From Gordonibacter urolithinfaciens (lineage in GTDB: Bacteria; Actinomycetota; Coriobacteriia; Coriobacteriales; Eggerthellaceae), in contig NZ_LT900217.1 in NCBI RefSeq assembly GCF_900199375.1, forward strand, positions 992,001-1,056,000: 64,000 bases of DNA, written 5' to 3'. A program made the position numbers and the translations under genes. Shown one piece after another: positions 51,941-60,609 of this stretch (the first letter of the stretch is position 1; the number at the start of each line of letters is the position of its first letter). The notes below the pieces were generated by a model. That model was not told the DNA's origin and ran no database searches. It worked only from the letters and a program-made list of their open reading frames with translations.

Positions 51941-53422
51941 CTAGGCCATTGCCGCTTCGAGCGATGCGGTCAGGTCGGCCAGCCAGGAGTCGAACACCGC
52001 ATCCTCCAGGTACGGCGCCACGGCCTCCTCGGGCGCCGCGCCGCCCTCGATGGCGGCCGTCACGGCCGCGCGGTCGGCCACGGCCTTGCTGGACAGCGCC
52101 TTCTCCAGCACGGCGCGCGCCTCCACACCGCCCTTGAACGGCGGGTTGGCGTACACGCCCGCCTCGATGGTATCGAGCGTGGCCGGCAGGTTCACCAGGT
52201 AGTTCTCGGATGCGCCCTCGACGGACTCGGCAGCCTTCTGCAGGTTGTCGAGCGTGAGCGCGTCCTTCTTCACGGGCACGTAGCCGGCGCTGATGGAGAA
52301 GGCCGTGTTCTGCTCCTTGTCGGTGAACCACTTCAGGAACTCGACGCAGGCGGCTTCCTTCTTCTCGTCGGACTTCGTCACCACGAAGCCGGCGCCCTGC
52401 TGGGGCGCGCACGGCTTGCCGTCCTTGAACGTGGGGTTCGCCAACGCGGCCAGCTCTATGGGATAGCTCGTATTGTCGTCGACCGTCACGGTCTTCGGGA
52501 AGTACACCACCGAGGAGGACGAGCCCACATAGCAGACGAGGTCGCCCGTCTTGACGGCATCGGAGCGGAACTTGCCCTCGGCGGAGAACCAGCCCTGCAC
52601 CATGGGCACGTAGTAGTTGTCCCAGAGCTTCTTCATGGTGGCGCGATCGAGGTCGAGCGTGCACACGCCGCCGTCGATGTCGAACACGTCATGGCCCAGC
52701 TGGCGCGAGCCGGTGATCAGGTAGTTCGCCATGGCGTCGCGCCCGAAGAAAGGACGTCCGTCGCCCGCGACGTCCGGCGTCTGGGCGTCGGTCCACTCGT
52801 AGTAGCGCTGCGCCACGGTCGTCACGCCCTCGATGGTGGAGAGCTCCTCGAGCGTCGAGCCGGTGGCATCGGCGAACTTCTGCCAGTCGGTCAAGTTGAC
52901 CTGCAGCGTCTCGGTGGACTTGCCCACCGGGAACACCTTGAGGCTGCCGTCGCCGTTGATGTCGCCCTCTTCGATGAAGCTGTCAACGTACTGGGCCAAC
53001 TCGCCGTCGGTCAGGTAGGCCGACAGGTCGGCCACGCGGCCGAGCCCGTCGATGACCGAGGCGGTGTCGGAGTACGAGAGGAACGCATCGGGCATGGCCT
53101 CGGAGCCCACGAGCTCCTGCGCCGAGTCGGTGACGGCGGCGGCCAGGTCGTTCACGCCTCCCTGGCTGGAGCTGGTTACCACGACGCCCGTATCCTTGCC
53201 GCGACCCGCGTTGAACTCCTTGACCAGATCCTCGAACGCCTGCTGCTGCGTGCCGTTGTAGTACGTCCAGAGCTCCACCTGCACGGGGTCGGCCGGGTCG
53301 AGCACCGACGCCTTGCCGGCTTCGCCCGCCGCGCCCTGCCCACCCCCAGCGCATCCGGCACAGGCCAAGATCCCCGCCAGCGCGAACGTTGCGACGGCGC
53401 CGAAAAGCTTCCCACGTTCCAT
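51941..53422 (-). CDS. Extracellular solute-binding lipoprotein
   Basis: The 493-residue protein begins with a lipoprotein signal (LAGILACAGC, Cys near 24) and continues as a family 1 solute-binding protein: VQVELWTYYNGTQQQAFEDLVKEFNAGRGKDTGVVV, PDAFLSYSDTASVIDGLG, FPVGKSTETLQVNLTDWQKF and FLKWFTDKEQNTAFSISAGYVPVKKDAL. Such proteins bind sugars or oligosaccharides. No ABC permease or ATPase genes are adjacent; instead the Cache-GGDEF-EAL gene follows. It may therefore deliver ligand to that sensor. ATG 53422 is preferred over a start 48 bases upstream. Confidence 0.9.
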   Translation of the reverse strand: MERGKLFGAVATFALAGILACAGCAGGGQGAAGEAGKASVLDPADPVQVELWTYYNGTQQQAFEDLVKEFNAGRGKDTGVVVTSSSQGGVNDLAAAVTDSAQELVGSEAMPDAFLSYSDTASVIDGLGRVADLSAYLTDGELAQYVDSFIEEGDINGDGSLKVFPVGKSTETLQVNLTDWQKFADATGSTLEELSTIEGVTTVAQRYYEWTDAQTPDVAGDGRPFFGRDAMANYLITGSRQLGHDVFDIDGGVCTLDLDRATMKKLWDNYYVPMVQGWFSAEGKFRSDAVKTGDLVCYVGSSSSVVYFPKTVTVDDNTSYPIELAALANPTFKDGKPCAPQQGAGFVVTKSDEKKEAACVEFLKWFTDKEQNTAFSISAGYVPVKKDALTLDNLQKAAESVEGASENYLVNLPATLDTIEAGVYANPPFKGGVEARAVLEKALSSKAVADRAAVTAAIEGGAAPEEAVAPYLEDAVFDSWLADLTASLEAAMA

Positions 53423-53440
53423 ACTGCCCCCGTTCTGCAA

Positions 53441-53487
53441 GCGGGCCTGCGGCCCGCGATATGCTACCATCCCGCTATTCTATAGCA
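53441..53487 (-). promoter_or_regulatory. Promoter and leader hairpin of the solute-binding protein gene
   Basis: An extended -10 TGC-TATAGA (53479-53487) is followed by GCGGGCC-gca-GGCCCGC (53441-53457) in the leader. Confidence 0.55.
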
Positions 53488-53565
53488 TGGCGAACCCGCG
53501 CATGGCGTAAACCCCCGATTGTCGTAGTTTTTGAGGTTGGAAAACGTACAGCGCGCCGCGGACGG

Positions 53566-54756
53566 TCAGCGGCCGCGCGGCTCGGAGGAAGCAGGCGGCG
53601 CGCCAGCGGCCTGCTCCTGCGGCGAGCGGGCGGCGGGCCGTGCCTTGCCCGAGACAGGCGCGCCCTGCGCCTTCGCCTCGTCCAGGCGCCTGGCCTGTCC
53701 TTCGACGGTGCGCATGCGGTCGGACTTGCGGGCGGTGCGCACGGTCTTCTTCGCTTCCTGCTTGAAGGACTTCGTGGTCTGGATGAGGATGGCGCCCACC
53801 AAGAACGGGAACCAGAACACGATGCCGCGGTACACGAGCGCAATGGACAGGCCCGCCGCGCTCGACTCGCCGAACGACGTGAACGCCACCACCACGGCAG
53901 CCTCCACCACGCCCACGCCCTGCGGGGTGATCGATATCATGGCGAACAGTGTGGCCACTACGTAGCCGCAGATGAGCGCCTCGGGCACGGTCACGCCGAA
54001 GCCCACGCCCACAAGCGAGAAGCACGCGAGCTCGCACAGGGAGGCCACCACGGAGCAGCCGAACGCCTTGGCGGTGGCCTTCGGGTTGTGGGCGATGAGG
54101 CCGGCCGCGTCGGAGAACGAGCCCACCGTGCGCTCGACCCACGAGTCCAGCGGCGGCTTCTTGAAGCGCACGCGGATGCGGTCCACCAAGCGCTCGATGG
54201 GGCGCAGCGCGCGCAGCACGAGCGCCGGGCGCTTGCGGCCGAGCACCAGGATGAGAACCATGACCGTGACGAGCGCGATGACCAGCAGGCCCAGGAGGAA
54301 CCACAGCGGCGAGAGCCCCACGGTGAACGCGAGGATGGCGAAGCCCACGAGCATGATGGTGGCGAAGCCCGAGTCCACGGTGATCTGCATGAGCAGGGCT
54401 GCGCTCGTGGCGCGCCCCGGCGGGATGCCGCGGCGGCGCGCGTCGTCCACCACGAGCGTGGTGCCGGCGAGGTTGAGCGAGGGGGCGATGGTGTTCATGA
54501 AGAACGTGCCGAACACGAGCGGCAGCGTGGAACGCGGGTCCATGCGCTCGCCCACGGCCTCGAACGCGAACGAGTAGGCGAAGCTCTGCGCGAAGTACTT
54601 GCCCAGCTGCGTGCACAGGGCGGCGACGAGCGGGATCACCGACCCCTTCTTGATGGTCTCCACGAGTTCCACCAGCTGGTCGCCGCGCAGCAGCACCACG
54701 GCGAGCACGATGACGATGACGAGCCCGATGAGCAGGTTGCGCACGCTCAGCTTCAA
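53566..54756 (-). CDS. LPG-synthase-type (UPF0104) integral membrane protein, paralogue A
   Basis: The 396-residue protein has about eight membrane helices. It shares with the gene at 55941 the motifs FEAVGERMD, FMNTIAPSLNLAGTTLVVDDARRRG, ITPQGVGVVEAAVVVAF and ALVYRGIVFWFPFLVGAIL, which mark the membrane (flippase-like) domain of lysyl-phosphatidylglycerol synthase without its aminoacyltransferase domain. The tail (about 335-396) is charged and disordered. It starts 36 bases after the ATP-grasp stop codon. A role in moving a modified lipid across the membrane is inferred. Confidence 0.9.
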   Translation of the reverse strand: MKLSVRNLLIGLVIVIVLAVVLLRGDQLVELVETIKKGSVIPLVAALCTQLGKYFAQSFAYSFAFEAVGERMDPRSTLPLVFGTFFMNTIAPSLNLAGTTLVVDDARRRGIPPGRATSAALLMQITVDSGFATIMLVGFAILAFTVGLSPLWFLLGLLVIALVTVMVLILVLGRKRPALVLRALRPIERLVDRIRVRFKKPPLDSWVERTVGSFSDAAGLIAHNPKATAKAFGCSVVASLCELACFSLVGVGFGVTVPEALICGYVVATLFAMISITPQGVGVVEAAVVVAFTSFGESSAAGLSIALVYRGIVFWFPFLVGAILIQTTKSFKQEAKKTVRTARKSDRMRTVEGQARRLDEAKAQGAPVSGKARPAARSPQEQAAGAPPASSEPRGR

Positions 54757-54792
54757 GGCCTGCCCCCGTTCCGTCCCATAACGCCCCCGCCG

Positions 54793-55944
54793 CTAGCGGA
54801 GGAACTCTTTCAAGTCCGTGTTTTTAAGGAAATCGAGCTCGCCGGCCGTCTCGGCATCCGTTTCCAGGAACAGGAAGCCGTAGTTGCCCACGCGGCCCAC
54901 GTCGAACGGGCGCAGCTCGAGCACGTGCGAGAAGCGGCTGCGCAGCGCATCGTAGTCGAAGCGCTCGTTGCCTTTCGTACCGGCAGGCGCGTTGAGCAGC
55001 GACATGGAGTAGACCTTGTCCTCCTTGCCGGCGAACGCCGCGCCGAAGTCGGGCTGGACGCCCTCGAGGAACGCCTCGTAGGTGCGGTAGCCGTACGCAT
55101 ACCAGCTGACGTCCGTGCCTCCCAGGCCTGCGAAGCGCAGGGGGTTGAACTCGATGGGGCACACGTGGCCCTCGTCCACGCGCACCTCCACGTGCACGGG
55201 GAAGTTGCGGGCGCCCACGAGCGCGTTCACCCGGTCGAGCCAGGCGGCGAACGCCGGGGCGTTGTCGCGCACGATGGCGGCGCTCGTCACGTACATGCGG
55301 TCGGACGTGTCCTCGGCCGAGGCGAAGTCGTGGCGCAGCACGTTCAGGATGCGCGCGCGGCCCTGCTCGTCGAAGTAGGCGTCGAGCGCGTATTCCGTGC
55401 CGTCGATGTAGCCCTCCAAGATGAACGATCCCGTGCCGATGACGCTCTCGGGATAGAGGTCGTGCCAGCTCGCGGCGTTCTTCTGGATATCGGCCAGCGC
55501 ACGCTCCCAGTCCTCGCGGTCTGCCACGGCGTACACGCCCACGCTGCAGAAGCCCACGGAGGGCTTGAGCACGAACGGAGAGGGCAGGCGGGAGAAATCC
55601 AACTTGAACAGCTCGTCGATGGAGCACGTCTTGAAGAACAGGTCGGGATCGAGGCCGGCCAGCGCGCGCCGCATGGCCGCCTTGTCCTTGAACAGGTCGA
55701 TGGCACGCGCGAGGGACGTGTTGGCCGTATGGTCCGCGATCCATGCCAGCGCGTTCTCGGAGTTCGTGTACACGCGCTCGCCCGCATCGATACGGCGGGC
55801 GGCCTCGTCCTCTCCCACCAGGTTGAGACGGCGGCCCCCCGCGGCGAGCGCGGCGGCCACATCGTTGTCCAGCACGGGATGCTGCGACTGCTCCAGCCAA
55901 TCGACCAGGGGTTCGGACACGTACGGCTCGTCGAGCACTATCAT
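54793..55944 (-). CDS. ATP-grasp ligase-like protein
   Basis: The 383-residue protein has the ATP-grasp fold: FKDKAAMRRALAG, the Lys-containing strand SPFVLKPSVGFCSVGVYAV (about 125-143), GTGSFILEGYIDGTEYALDAYFDEQG, and the metal site HVEVRVDEGHVCPIEFNPLRFAGLGG (Glu and Asn). Such enzymes join a carboxylate to an amine via acyl-phosphate. The substrate is unknown. It overlaps the preceding UPF0104 gene by four bases and is followed by a second UPF0104 gene, so the three act together, possibly in modifying a lipid or wall precursor. Confidence 0.9.
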   Translation of the reverse strand: MIVLDEPYVSEPLVDWLEQSQHPVLDNDVAAALAAGGRRLNLVGEDEAARRIDAGERVYTNSENALAWIADHTANTSLARAIDLFKDKAAMRRALAGLDPDLFFKTCSIDELFKLDFSRLPSPFVLKPSVGFCSVGVYAVADREDWERALADIQKNAASWHDLYPESVIGTGSFILEGYIDGTEYALDAYFDEQGRARILNVLRHDFASAEDTSDRMYVTSAAIVRDNAPAFAAWLDRVNALVGARNFPVHVEVRVDEGHVCPIEFNPLRFAGLGGTDVSWYAYGYRTYEAFLEGVQPDFGAAFAGKEDKVYSMSLLNAPAGTKGNERFDYDALRSRFSHVLELRPFDVGRVGNYGFLFLETDAETAGELDFLKNTDLKEFLR

Positions 55945-57665
55945 GGGCGTTGCTCCTCCTTCGCAGATGGTTCGTCTGCCAGTATACCCTCCTGCTCCAC
56001 CTGCCGCATGAGCAGCGCGCCCTTTTCGGCCTGCTGTTCCCAACTTGTTTTGCGCGGGGGCTCGGCCGCCCTCGTGCCGCGCGCGCGATGCCCGGCGGGC
56101 GCGGCGGTGCGCAGGCGAGACCCGGGGCCGGCCGGTGCACCGGCTCGGGCGCCGGCAAGCTCGTCGAGGTCGTCCGATCCGGCAATCGGCGCGCCGGACG
56201 AGGCGTCGCGGCGGGCGCGGCGCTCGGCGCGCCAACGGCGGAACCGGGCCACGTTATCGCCGAACTCGCGGGCGATGCGCGCCGCGTCGCCCTTCAGCAC
56301 CACGGGCCGGTCGAACGCGGAGCGCTTCCAGAACAGCCACACCACCAGCACGACGGCAGCCACGGCCACCTGCCACGTGTTCACGTAAAGGAACTCGGCA
56401 CCGGCCAGCAGCACGAGGGCGCCGATGGTGAGCGCCCACGCCGTGCGGAAGCGCAGGATGAGGCCCACCGCCAGCACGACGAGCACCGCGCTTCCCACGA
56501 TGAGCGCCGGTCCGATGAGCACGCCGCCGATGTTCACCCACTCCGTGAGCACGGTGAACGGCTCGAACGACTTGGGGATGAGGGCCAGGCCCAGGTTCAC
56601 CAGGCCCACCACCAGCACGAGCGTGCCGGATATCCAGGCGAGGTCCTTCGCGCGCTGCTCCTCGGAGGGGTTCTTCTTGTCGGCGAAGAAGCCGGACTGG
56701 GACAGCAGCACGGCGCCGATGCAGAAGGGCATCCAGAACATGATGCCGCGGTACACGAGCGCGATGGCCGTGGCCGTGGCGAGCGAGCACCCATGGGCCG
56801 TGAGGATGGCCGCGATGGCGGCCTCCACCACGCCGACGCCCTGCGGCGTGGGGCTCAGTATCACCGAGATGGCTGCCACCGCGAACGCCGCCACGAGCGC
56901 GGTGACGTGGGTGAAGCCGAACGCGTAGCCGATGGCCACGAGGCACGCCATGTTGAGGATGGCCGAGAACGACGCATAGGCCACGGTGACGAGCGTGCCC
57001 TGCGGGTTCTTCGCCAAGATGGACGCCGACGAGATGAACGAGCCGGCCGTCTTGCGGCCCCAACCGGGCTTGAGGTGCCTTTTCAGCAGGCCGAGCAGCT
57101 TGTTGATGAGCGACTCGAGGCCCAAAAACAGCCGGAACAGGATGCGCGGCTTGCGGTAGCCCGCCACGAACATGCTTGACAGCACGGCCAGCACGGCCGC
57201 AAGCGCAAGGCCCCCCACGAGGAAGAGCGTGTTCATGGAGCCGGACACGAGCATGGTGACGAAACCGATGACCGAGATCACGAGGATGGCGGCGAAGTAG
57301 CCGATCTGCGAGAGGATGGCGCCCGAGGTGGCCTGGCCGGCGTCACAGCCCCTCCGGTGCGCGTCGTCGATGATGAACGCCACGCCCGTCGCGCCCGAGA
57401 ACAGGCAGAACGTATTGATGAACACGAGCGAGAAGATGAGCACGACGTTGTGCCAGAAACCGGTTTTATGCCCGACGGCCTCGAACGCCGCGTCGTAGGA
57501 GGCCGCTTGCACCAGGTGGCGGGCCAGCATGAGCACGCACGCCACCACGAGCGGCACGAGCGCGCCGGTCTGGAGGGTGGCGAGGAAGCTCGCCAGGTAG
57601 TCGGCGTTCGCGATGAGGAAGCACACCGCGACGATGCCGATAACGAGCAGCAGCGCTTTCTTCAA
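55941..57665 (-). CDS. LPG-synthase-type (UPF0104) integral membrane protein, paralogue B
   Basis: The 574-residue paralogue has the same core as the 53566 gene (FEAVGHKTG, FINTFCLFSGATGVAFIIDDAHRRG, PTPQGVGVVEAA, ALVYRGIMFWMPFCIGAVLL) plus about four more C-terminal helices (about 340-470) and a basic, Arg/Ala-rich cytoplasmic tail (about 475-574). The start is TTG 57665 behind GGGAAGGG. It is first gene of the UPF0104-B/ATP-grasp/UPF0104-A operon, driven by TGCTATACT at 57701. No aminoacyltransferase domain is present. Confidence 0.9.
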   Translation of the reverse strand: MKKALLLVIGIVAVCFLIANADYLASFLATLQTGALVPLVVACVLMLARHLVQAASYDAAFEAVGHKTGFWHNVVLIFSLVFINTFCLFSGATGVAFIIDDAHRRGCDAGQATSGAILSQIGYFAAILVISVIGFVTMLVSGSMNTLFLVGGLALAAVLAVLSSMFVAGYRKPRILFRLFLGLESLINKLLGLLKRHLKPGWGRKTAGSFISSASILAKNPQGTLVTVAYASFSAILNMACLVAIGYAFGFTHVTALVAAFAVAAISVILSPTPQGVGVVEAAIAAILTAHGCSLATATAIALVYRGIMFWMPFCIGAVLLSQSGFFADKKNPSEEQRAKDLAWISGTLVLVVGLVNLGLALIPKSFEPFTVLTEWVNIGGVLIGPALIVGSAVLVVLAVGLILRFRTAWALTIGALVLLAGAEFLYVNTWQVAVAAVVLVVWLFWKRSAFDRPVVLKGDAARIAREFGDNVARFRRWRAERRARRDASSGAPIAGSDDLDELAGARAGAPAGPGSRLRTAAPAGHRARGTRAAEPPRKTSWEQQAEKGALLMRQVEQEGILADEPSAKEEQRP

Positions 57666-57700
57666 CCGGACCCTTCCCGCGAACGTTTCCTAAAGCGGCT

Positions 57701-57709
57701 AGTATAGCA
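57701..57709 (-). promoter_or_regulatory. Extended -10 promoter (TGCTATACT) of UPF0104/ATP-grasp operon
   Basis: TGC-TATACT lies 36 bases before the TTG start, with GGGAAGGG in the short leader. Confidence 0.7.
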
Positions 57710-57730
57710 CGAGGTCGTGGAGGGGAGGCC

Positions 57731-58603
57731 CTACGGCCGGGCGGCGCGTTTGGCGGCACGGTAGGCACGCAGGGCGTTGCGCAGGTTCACGGCGTCGAAC
57801 AGCACGGCCGCGAGGAAGAAGACGGCCAAGCCGACGGTCACGGCGCCCTGGCGCGGCGCGATGAGGAACACGAAGGGGGCGCCCAGAAGCGCGATGGGCA
57901 CGATGAAGCCGATGAGGCAGCTGCCCAGCCGCTTCCACAGGCCCCAGACGAGCGATATCATCACGTAGAAGAACAGGCCGGTGGCCACCGAGCCCAGCAG
58001 CGCGGCCACAGCGAGCACGGCCGCCTTGCCCGCCACGGCGAGCGCCTCGCTGCGCAGCGAGCGCACGGCCTCGGCCAGCACCTGCTGCGGGGTCTTGCGC
58101 GGCTCGGCGGCGCGGAAGGGCGCGAAGGGGTCGAACGGGTCGAAGGGCCCGCCGACGCCCGGATCGCCGCCGGCCGTGCGGGTGCCATCCCAGGAAGTCC
58201 ACACGTAGGTGGTGCGGCCGGGTGCGGGGCCCGTGCCCTGGCCCTGGCCGAACGGCGAGCCCTGGCCTCCCGCGAAGGGCCAGCCGGCGAAAGGATCCTG
58301 GCCGGCCGGTCCGCCCGGCGCGGCGGACGATCCGGGGCGACCGGGGTGCGCGTAGGGGTTGTTCGCGTAGGGACGCGGGTCGCGGCGGGGGTCGAACTCG
58401 GGGGTCCACGAACGGTTCAGCAGCACGTCGCGGGCCTCGTTGATGCGCTTCGTGAGCTCCTCGGCCTCGGCGCGCTCCGGCGAGTCCAGGGCGAACTTGT
58501 CCGGGTGATGCGCGATCACCAGCTTGCGGTGGGCCTGCTTGACCTCGTCGTCGGTGGCGCCGTCGGCCAGCCCCAGGGTTTTGAGCGCTTCGGATTTCTT
58601 CAT
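57731..58603 (-). CDS. J-domain membrane protein
   Basis: The 290-residue protein starts with a J domain (about 3-65: KSEALKTLGLADGATDDEVKQAHRKLVIAHHPDKF, with the HPD motif that stimulates Hsp70). A Gly/Pro/Phe-rich linker (about 70-160) precedes two to three membrane helices in the C-terminal half. It should recruit DnaK to the inner membrane face. ATG 58603 is chosen; a TTG 15 bases upstream overlaps the TATAGT -10 box. The -10 ends six bases before the ATG, so the mRNA is probably leaderless. Confidence 0.88.
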   Translation of the reverse strand: MKKSEALKTLGLADGATDDEVKQAHRKLVIAHHPDKFALDSPERAEAEELTKRINEARDVLLNRSWTPEFDPRRDPRPYANNPYAHPGRPGSSAAPGGPAGQDPFAGWPFAGGQGSPFGQGQGTGPAPGRTTYVWTSWDGTRTAGGDPGVGGPFDPFDPFAPFRAAEPRKTPQQVLAEAVRSLRSEALAVAGKAAVLAVAALLGSVATGLFFYVMISLVWGLWKRLGSCLIGFIVPIALLGAPFVFLIAPRQGAVTVGLAVFFLAAVLFDAVNLRNALRAYRAAKRAARP

Positions 58604-58609
58604 GGGGCC

Positions 58610-58615
58610 ACTATA
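58610..58615 (-). promoter_or_regulatory. Leaderless-type -10 (TATAGT) of the J-domain gene
   Basis: TATAGT ends six bases before ATG 58603; GGCCCC lies between, leaving no ribosome site. Confidence 0.5.
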
Positions 58616-58754
58616 CAAAACGGCAACGGCAAGGCGCGAGGCGAGGCGGGCGCGTTGCCGTCCCGTCAGACAAGAAACACATCATACGGCACCGGCATGC
58701 CGGAAGCGAACAGCCCGCGCAGGTTCTTCAAATTCGGGCCCCCACGGACTTTTC

Positions 58755-58928
58755 TGCACAGTTTTTACCAGTTTTCTGCATGCTTGGAGCGCTTGCGGGG
58801 GCTTTTGCATCGTCGGCCTTATCGCGATCAGGGAAAACACCGCCGATAAAAGGCACCGCGATGCCGTCGAGGCATACAAATCGCCCCTCGAACTCCTCCT
58901 TCTGCAATAATCTGGTAAAAACTGTGCA
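58755..58928. repeat. 174-base element with 17-bp perfect terminal inverted repeats
   Basis: TGCACAGTTTTTACCAG (58755-58771) recurs inverted at 58912-58928. The ends are AT-rich compared with the surroundings, and the interior is non-coding in appearance. The layout resembles a MITE; no target duplication is visible. Confidence 0.6.
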
Positions 58929-59060
58929 TCCGGGCGCTTCTGCACGCACAATAGCCATCGGTTCGCCGCATCACCGATGCTCGCCCGCGCCCAAGCGCGA
59001 AGCAGCAGGGGCCGTCACGCCCACGGATTCCCCGACGAACCCTGGCGTCGCGACGCACGA

Positions 59061-59082
59061 GACAAGGACCTGGCCCCTTGTC
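59061..59082. repeat. REP-like palindrome, variant loop
   Basis: GACAAGG (59061-59067) pairs with CCTTGTC (59076-59082) around acctggcc; the minus strand reads GACAAGGGGCCAGG. It lies 12 bases past the stop of the membrane protein gene and is preceded by gaaccctggcgtcg, also found next to the 14.4-kb element. Confidence 0.7.
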
Positions 59083-59094
59083 CTCCCTCCCCTC

Positions 59095-60549
59095 TTATTG
59101 CAGAGCCTGTCTTGGCTCATTCCTCTTGGTGCAGCCCTCGGCATGACCGGCCTTGGAGTCGGTGCGCATGCCGACTTCGTCTGGCAAGCCGGCAGAAGCG
59201 GACGAAGCCGGCTGCTCGGCCGGCGGGTCGGGCGGCTGCTCGGGCGCCCTCTCGGGCGGCGGATCCTCCAGCACGCCGGTCAGGCGCTCCTTGAGCGTGA
59301 GCCTGCGCGGGGCGAAGGGATGGGGAAGAGGCACGTCATGGCCGATGGAGCGCAGGGCAATATCCCAGAGCGTGGGGCTGCCGCCGCAGTAGAGGTAGCG
59401 CTTGCGTTGCTCGGGAAGCGCCGCCTCGTCCACGTGGCCCGCGGCGGCGAAGTCGTCGAGGATGCCGTCGGCCGCCTGCTTGGCGCGGCCCTTGCGCCAC
59501 GCCACCACGCCGTTCGCCACGAACACGCCCACCGTGTAGGGCAACACGAACGCCTTGATGAGCGCAACGAGGTCGTCCGAGCGGTATTGCGCGACGGCCT
59601 GCGCCTGGCTGCTGGCCACCCCGGCGTCGAGACCCGTGCCCAGACGCCCCGCCGCTGCCTGCTCGGCCAGATGCTGCACGTCGGCCAGCCACACGCCCGC
59701 GAACACGATGACCGCCGCGCCGAAAGCGGCCGCGGCCACGCCGATGCCCTTGAGCCAGCGCGACACGCTGCGCAGCCAGTAGAGCGGCACCGAGTAGGCA
59801 TACAGCAGCAACAGCAGCGCGGCTGCCACGATGGACACGCCGACGATGAGGGTATCCTGCCGCAGGAAGTAGCCGACGGCCGCACCCAGGAGGCGCTGCA
59901 TCTCGTAGAGCCAGGCGAACCCGCCTTGCAGCAGGCCCTCGACCGGCACGCCGAAGCCCGCCAGCACGCCCATGGCCCACGACAGCAGGATGCTGGCCAC
60001 CGCCACCACGATGAAGAACACCGGCAGCGTGACGGCGATGCTGGTGAGACCCCGCAGCACCGACGAGTCGAACCGCAGCGCCAGCGTGTAGAACAGCAGA
60101 AAGCCGCCCAGCAGCACCGCCGTGAACACCAGGTAGGGGGCGAGCACGCCGTCCTCGGCATGGCTCGGGAACAGGGTCAGGGCCGCCCGCGCGGCGAGCA
60201 GCACGGCCACGCCCGCAGCGAGCGAGGCCGTGCCGAGCGCCCGGGAGCGCTGCAGCAGATCGCGGCGCACGTCGAGCGTCGGGTGTCCCTCGCGGTTCTT
60301 CGCCACGCCCACGTAGCACAGCGAGGCGATGGCGCGCACGGCATGCGCGACCTTCGTCCCGACGGTCGCCGCCACCGGGGCGAACAGCAGCAAACCGACC
60401 CAGGGCGGCAGCGCGAGGCCCACCGCCCCCGCGGCGAGGACCGCCGCCGCAACCCGGTACAGGCTGGCGAACGGCGCGCGCACCCAAGCGGCGAGACGGC
60501 GCGCCGAGGTGTGCAGCACGGACTTCATGGACGTTGCGATTCTGCTCAT
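59095..60549 (-). CDS. Large multi-pass membrane protein of unknown function
   Basis: The 484-residue protein has about eight to ten hydrophobic segments between residues 25 and 350 (for example VLLGGFLLFYTLALRF, LPVFFIVVAVASILLSWAMGVLAGFG, SIVAAALLLLLYAYSVPL) and a hydrophilic C-terminal 130 residues rich in Pro, Ala and Glu. No family is recognised. ATG 60549 is preferred: a TACACT -10 ends seven bases upstream and no ribosome site exists, suggesting a leaderless transcript; a second ATG is at 60528. It is a single-gene unit. Confidence 0.7.
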   Translation of the reverse strand: MSRIATSMKSVLHTSARRLAAWVRAPFASLYRVAAAVLAAGAVGLALPPWVGLLLFAPVAATVGTKVAHAVRAIASLCYVGVAKNREGHPTLDVRRDLLQRSRALGTASLAAGVAVLLAARAALTLFPSHAEDGVLAPYLVFTAVLLGGFLLFYTLALRFDSSVLRGLTSIAVTLPVFFIVVAVASILLSWAMGVLAGFGVPVEGLLQGGFAWLYEMQRLLGAAVGYFLRQDTLIVGVSIVAAALLLLLYAYSVPLYWLRSVSRWLKGIGVAAAAFGAAVIVFAGVWLADVQHLAEQAAAGRLGTGLDAGVASSQAQAVAQYRSDDLVALIKAFVLPYTVGVFVANGVVAWRKGRAKQAADGILDDFAAAGHVDEAALPEQRKRYLYCGGSPTLWDIALRSIGHDVPLPHPFAPRRLTLKERLTGVLEDPPPERAPEQPPDPPAEQPASSASAGLPDEVGMRTDSKAGHAEGCTKRNEPRQALQ

Positions 60550-60556
60550 GGGCAGC

Positions 60557-60562
60557 AGTGTA
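60557..60562 (-). promoter_or_regulatory. Leaderless-type -10 (TACACT)
   Basis: TACACT ends seven bases before ATG 60549. TTGTGC lies 18 bases upstream as a possible -35. Confidence 0.5.
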
Positions 60563-60609
60563 GGATGGCCCGCCTGCAGGCACAAGCAACGAATGGGCCG
60601 CAGGTTGCC

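Larger units (their letters stand above)
58604..59094. other. Gene-free stretch with a structured repeat
   Basis: The region holds the leaderless -10 of the J-domain gene (58610-58615), a 17-bp inverted repeat spanning 58755-58928 and a REP element at 59061-59082. A 76-residue minus-strand frame (58728-58958) lies over the repeat and has its ends encoded by the repeat arms, so it is not accepted as a gene. Confidence 0.6.

Noticed and set aside
58728-58958. 76-residue minus-strand frame
   Set aside because: Its ends are encoded by the arms of a 17-bp inverted repeat, so it is a by-product of the element rather than a gene.
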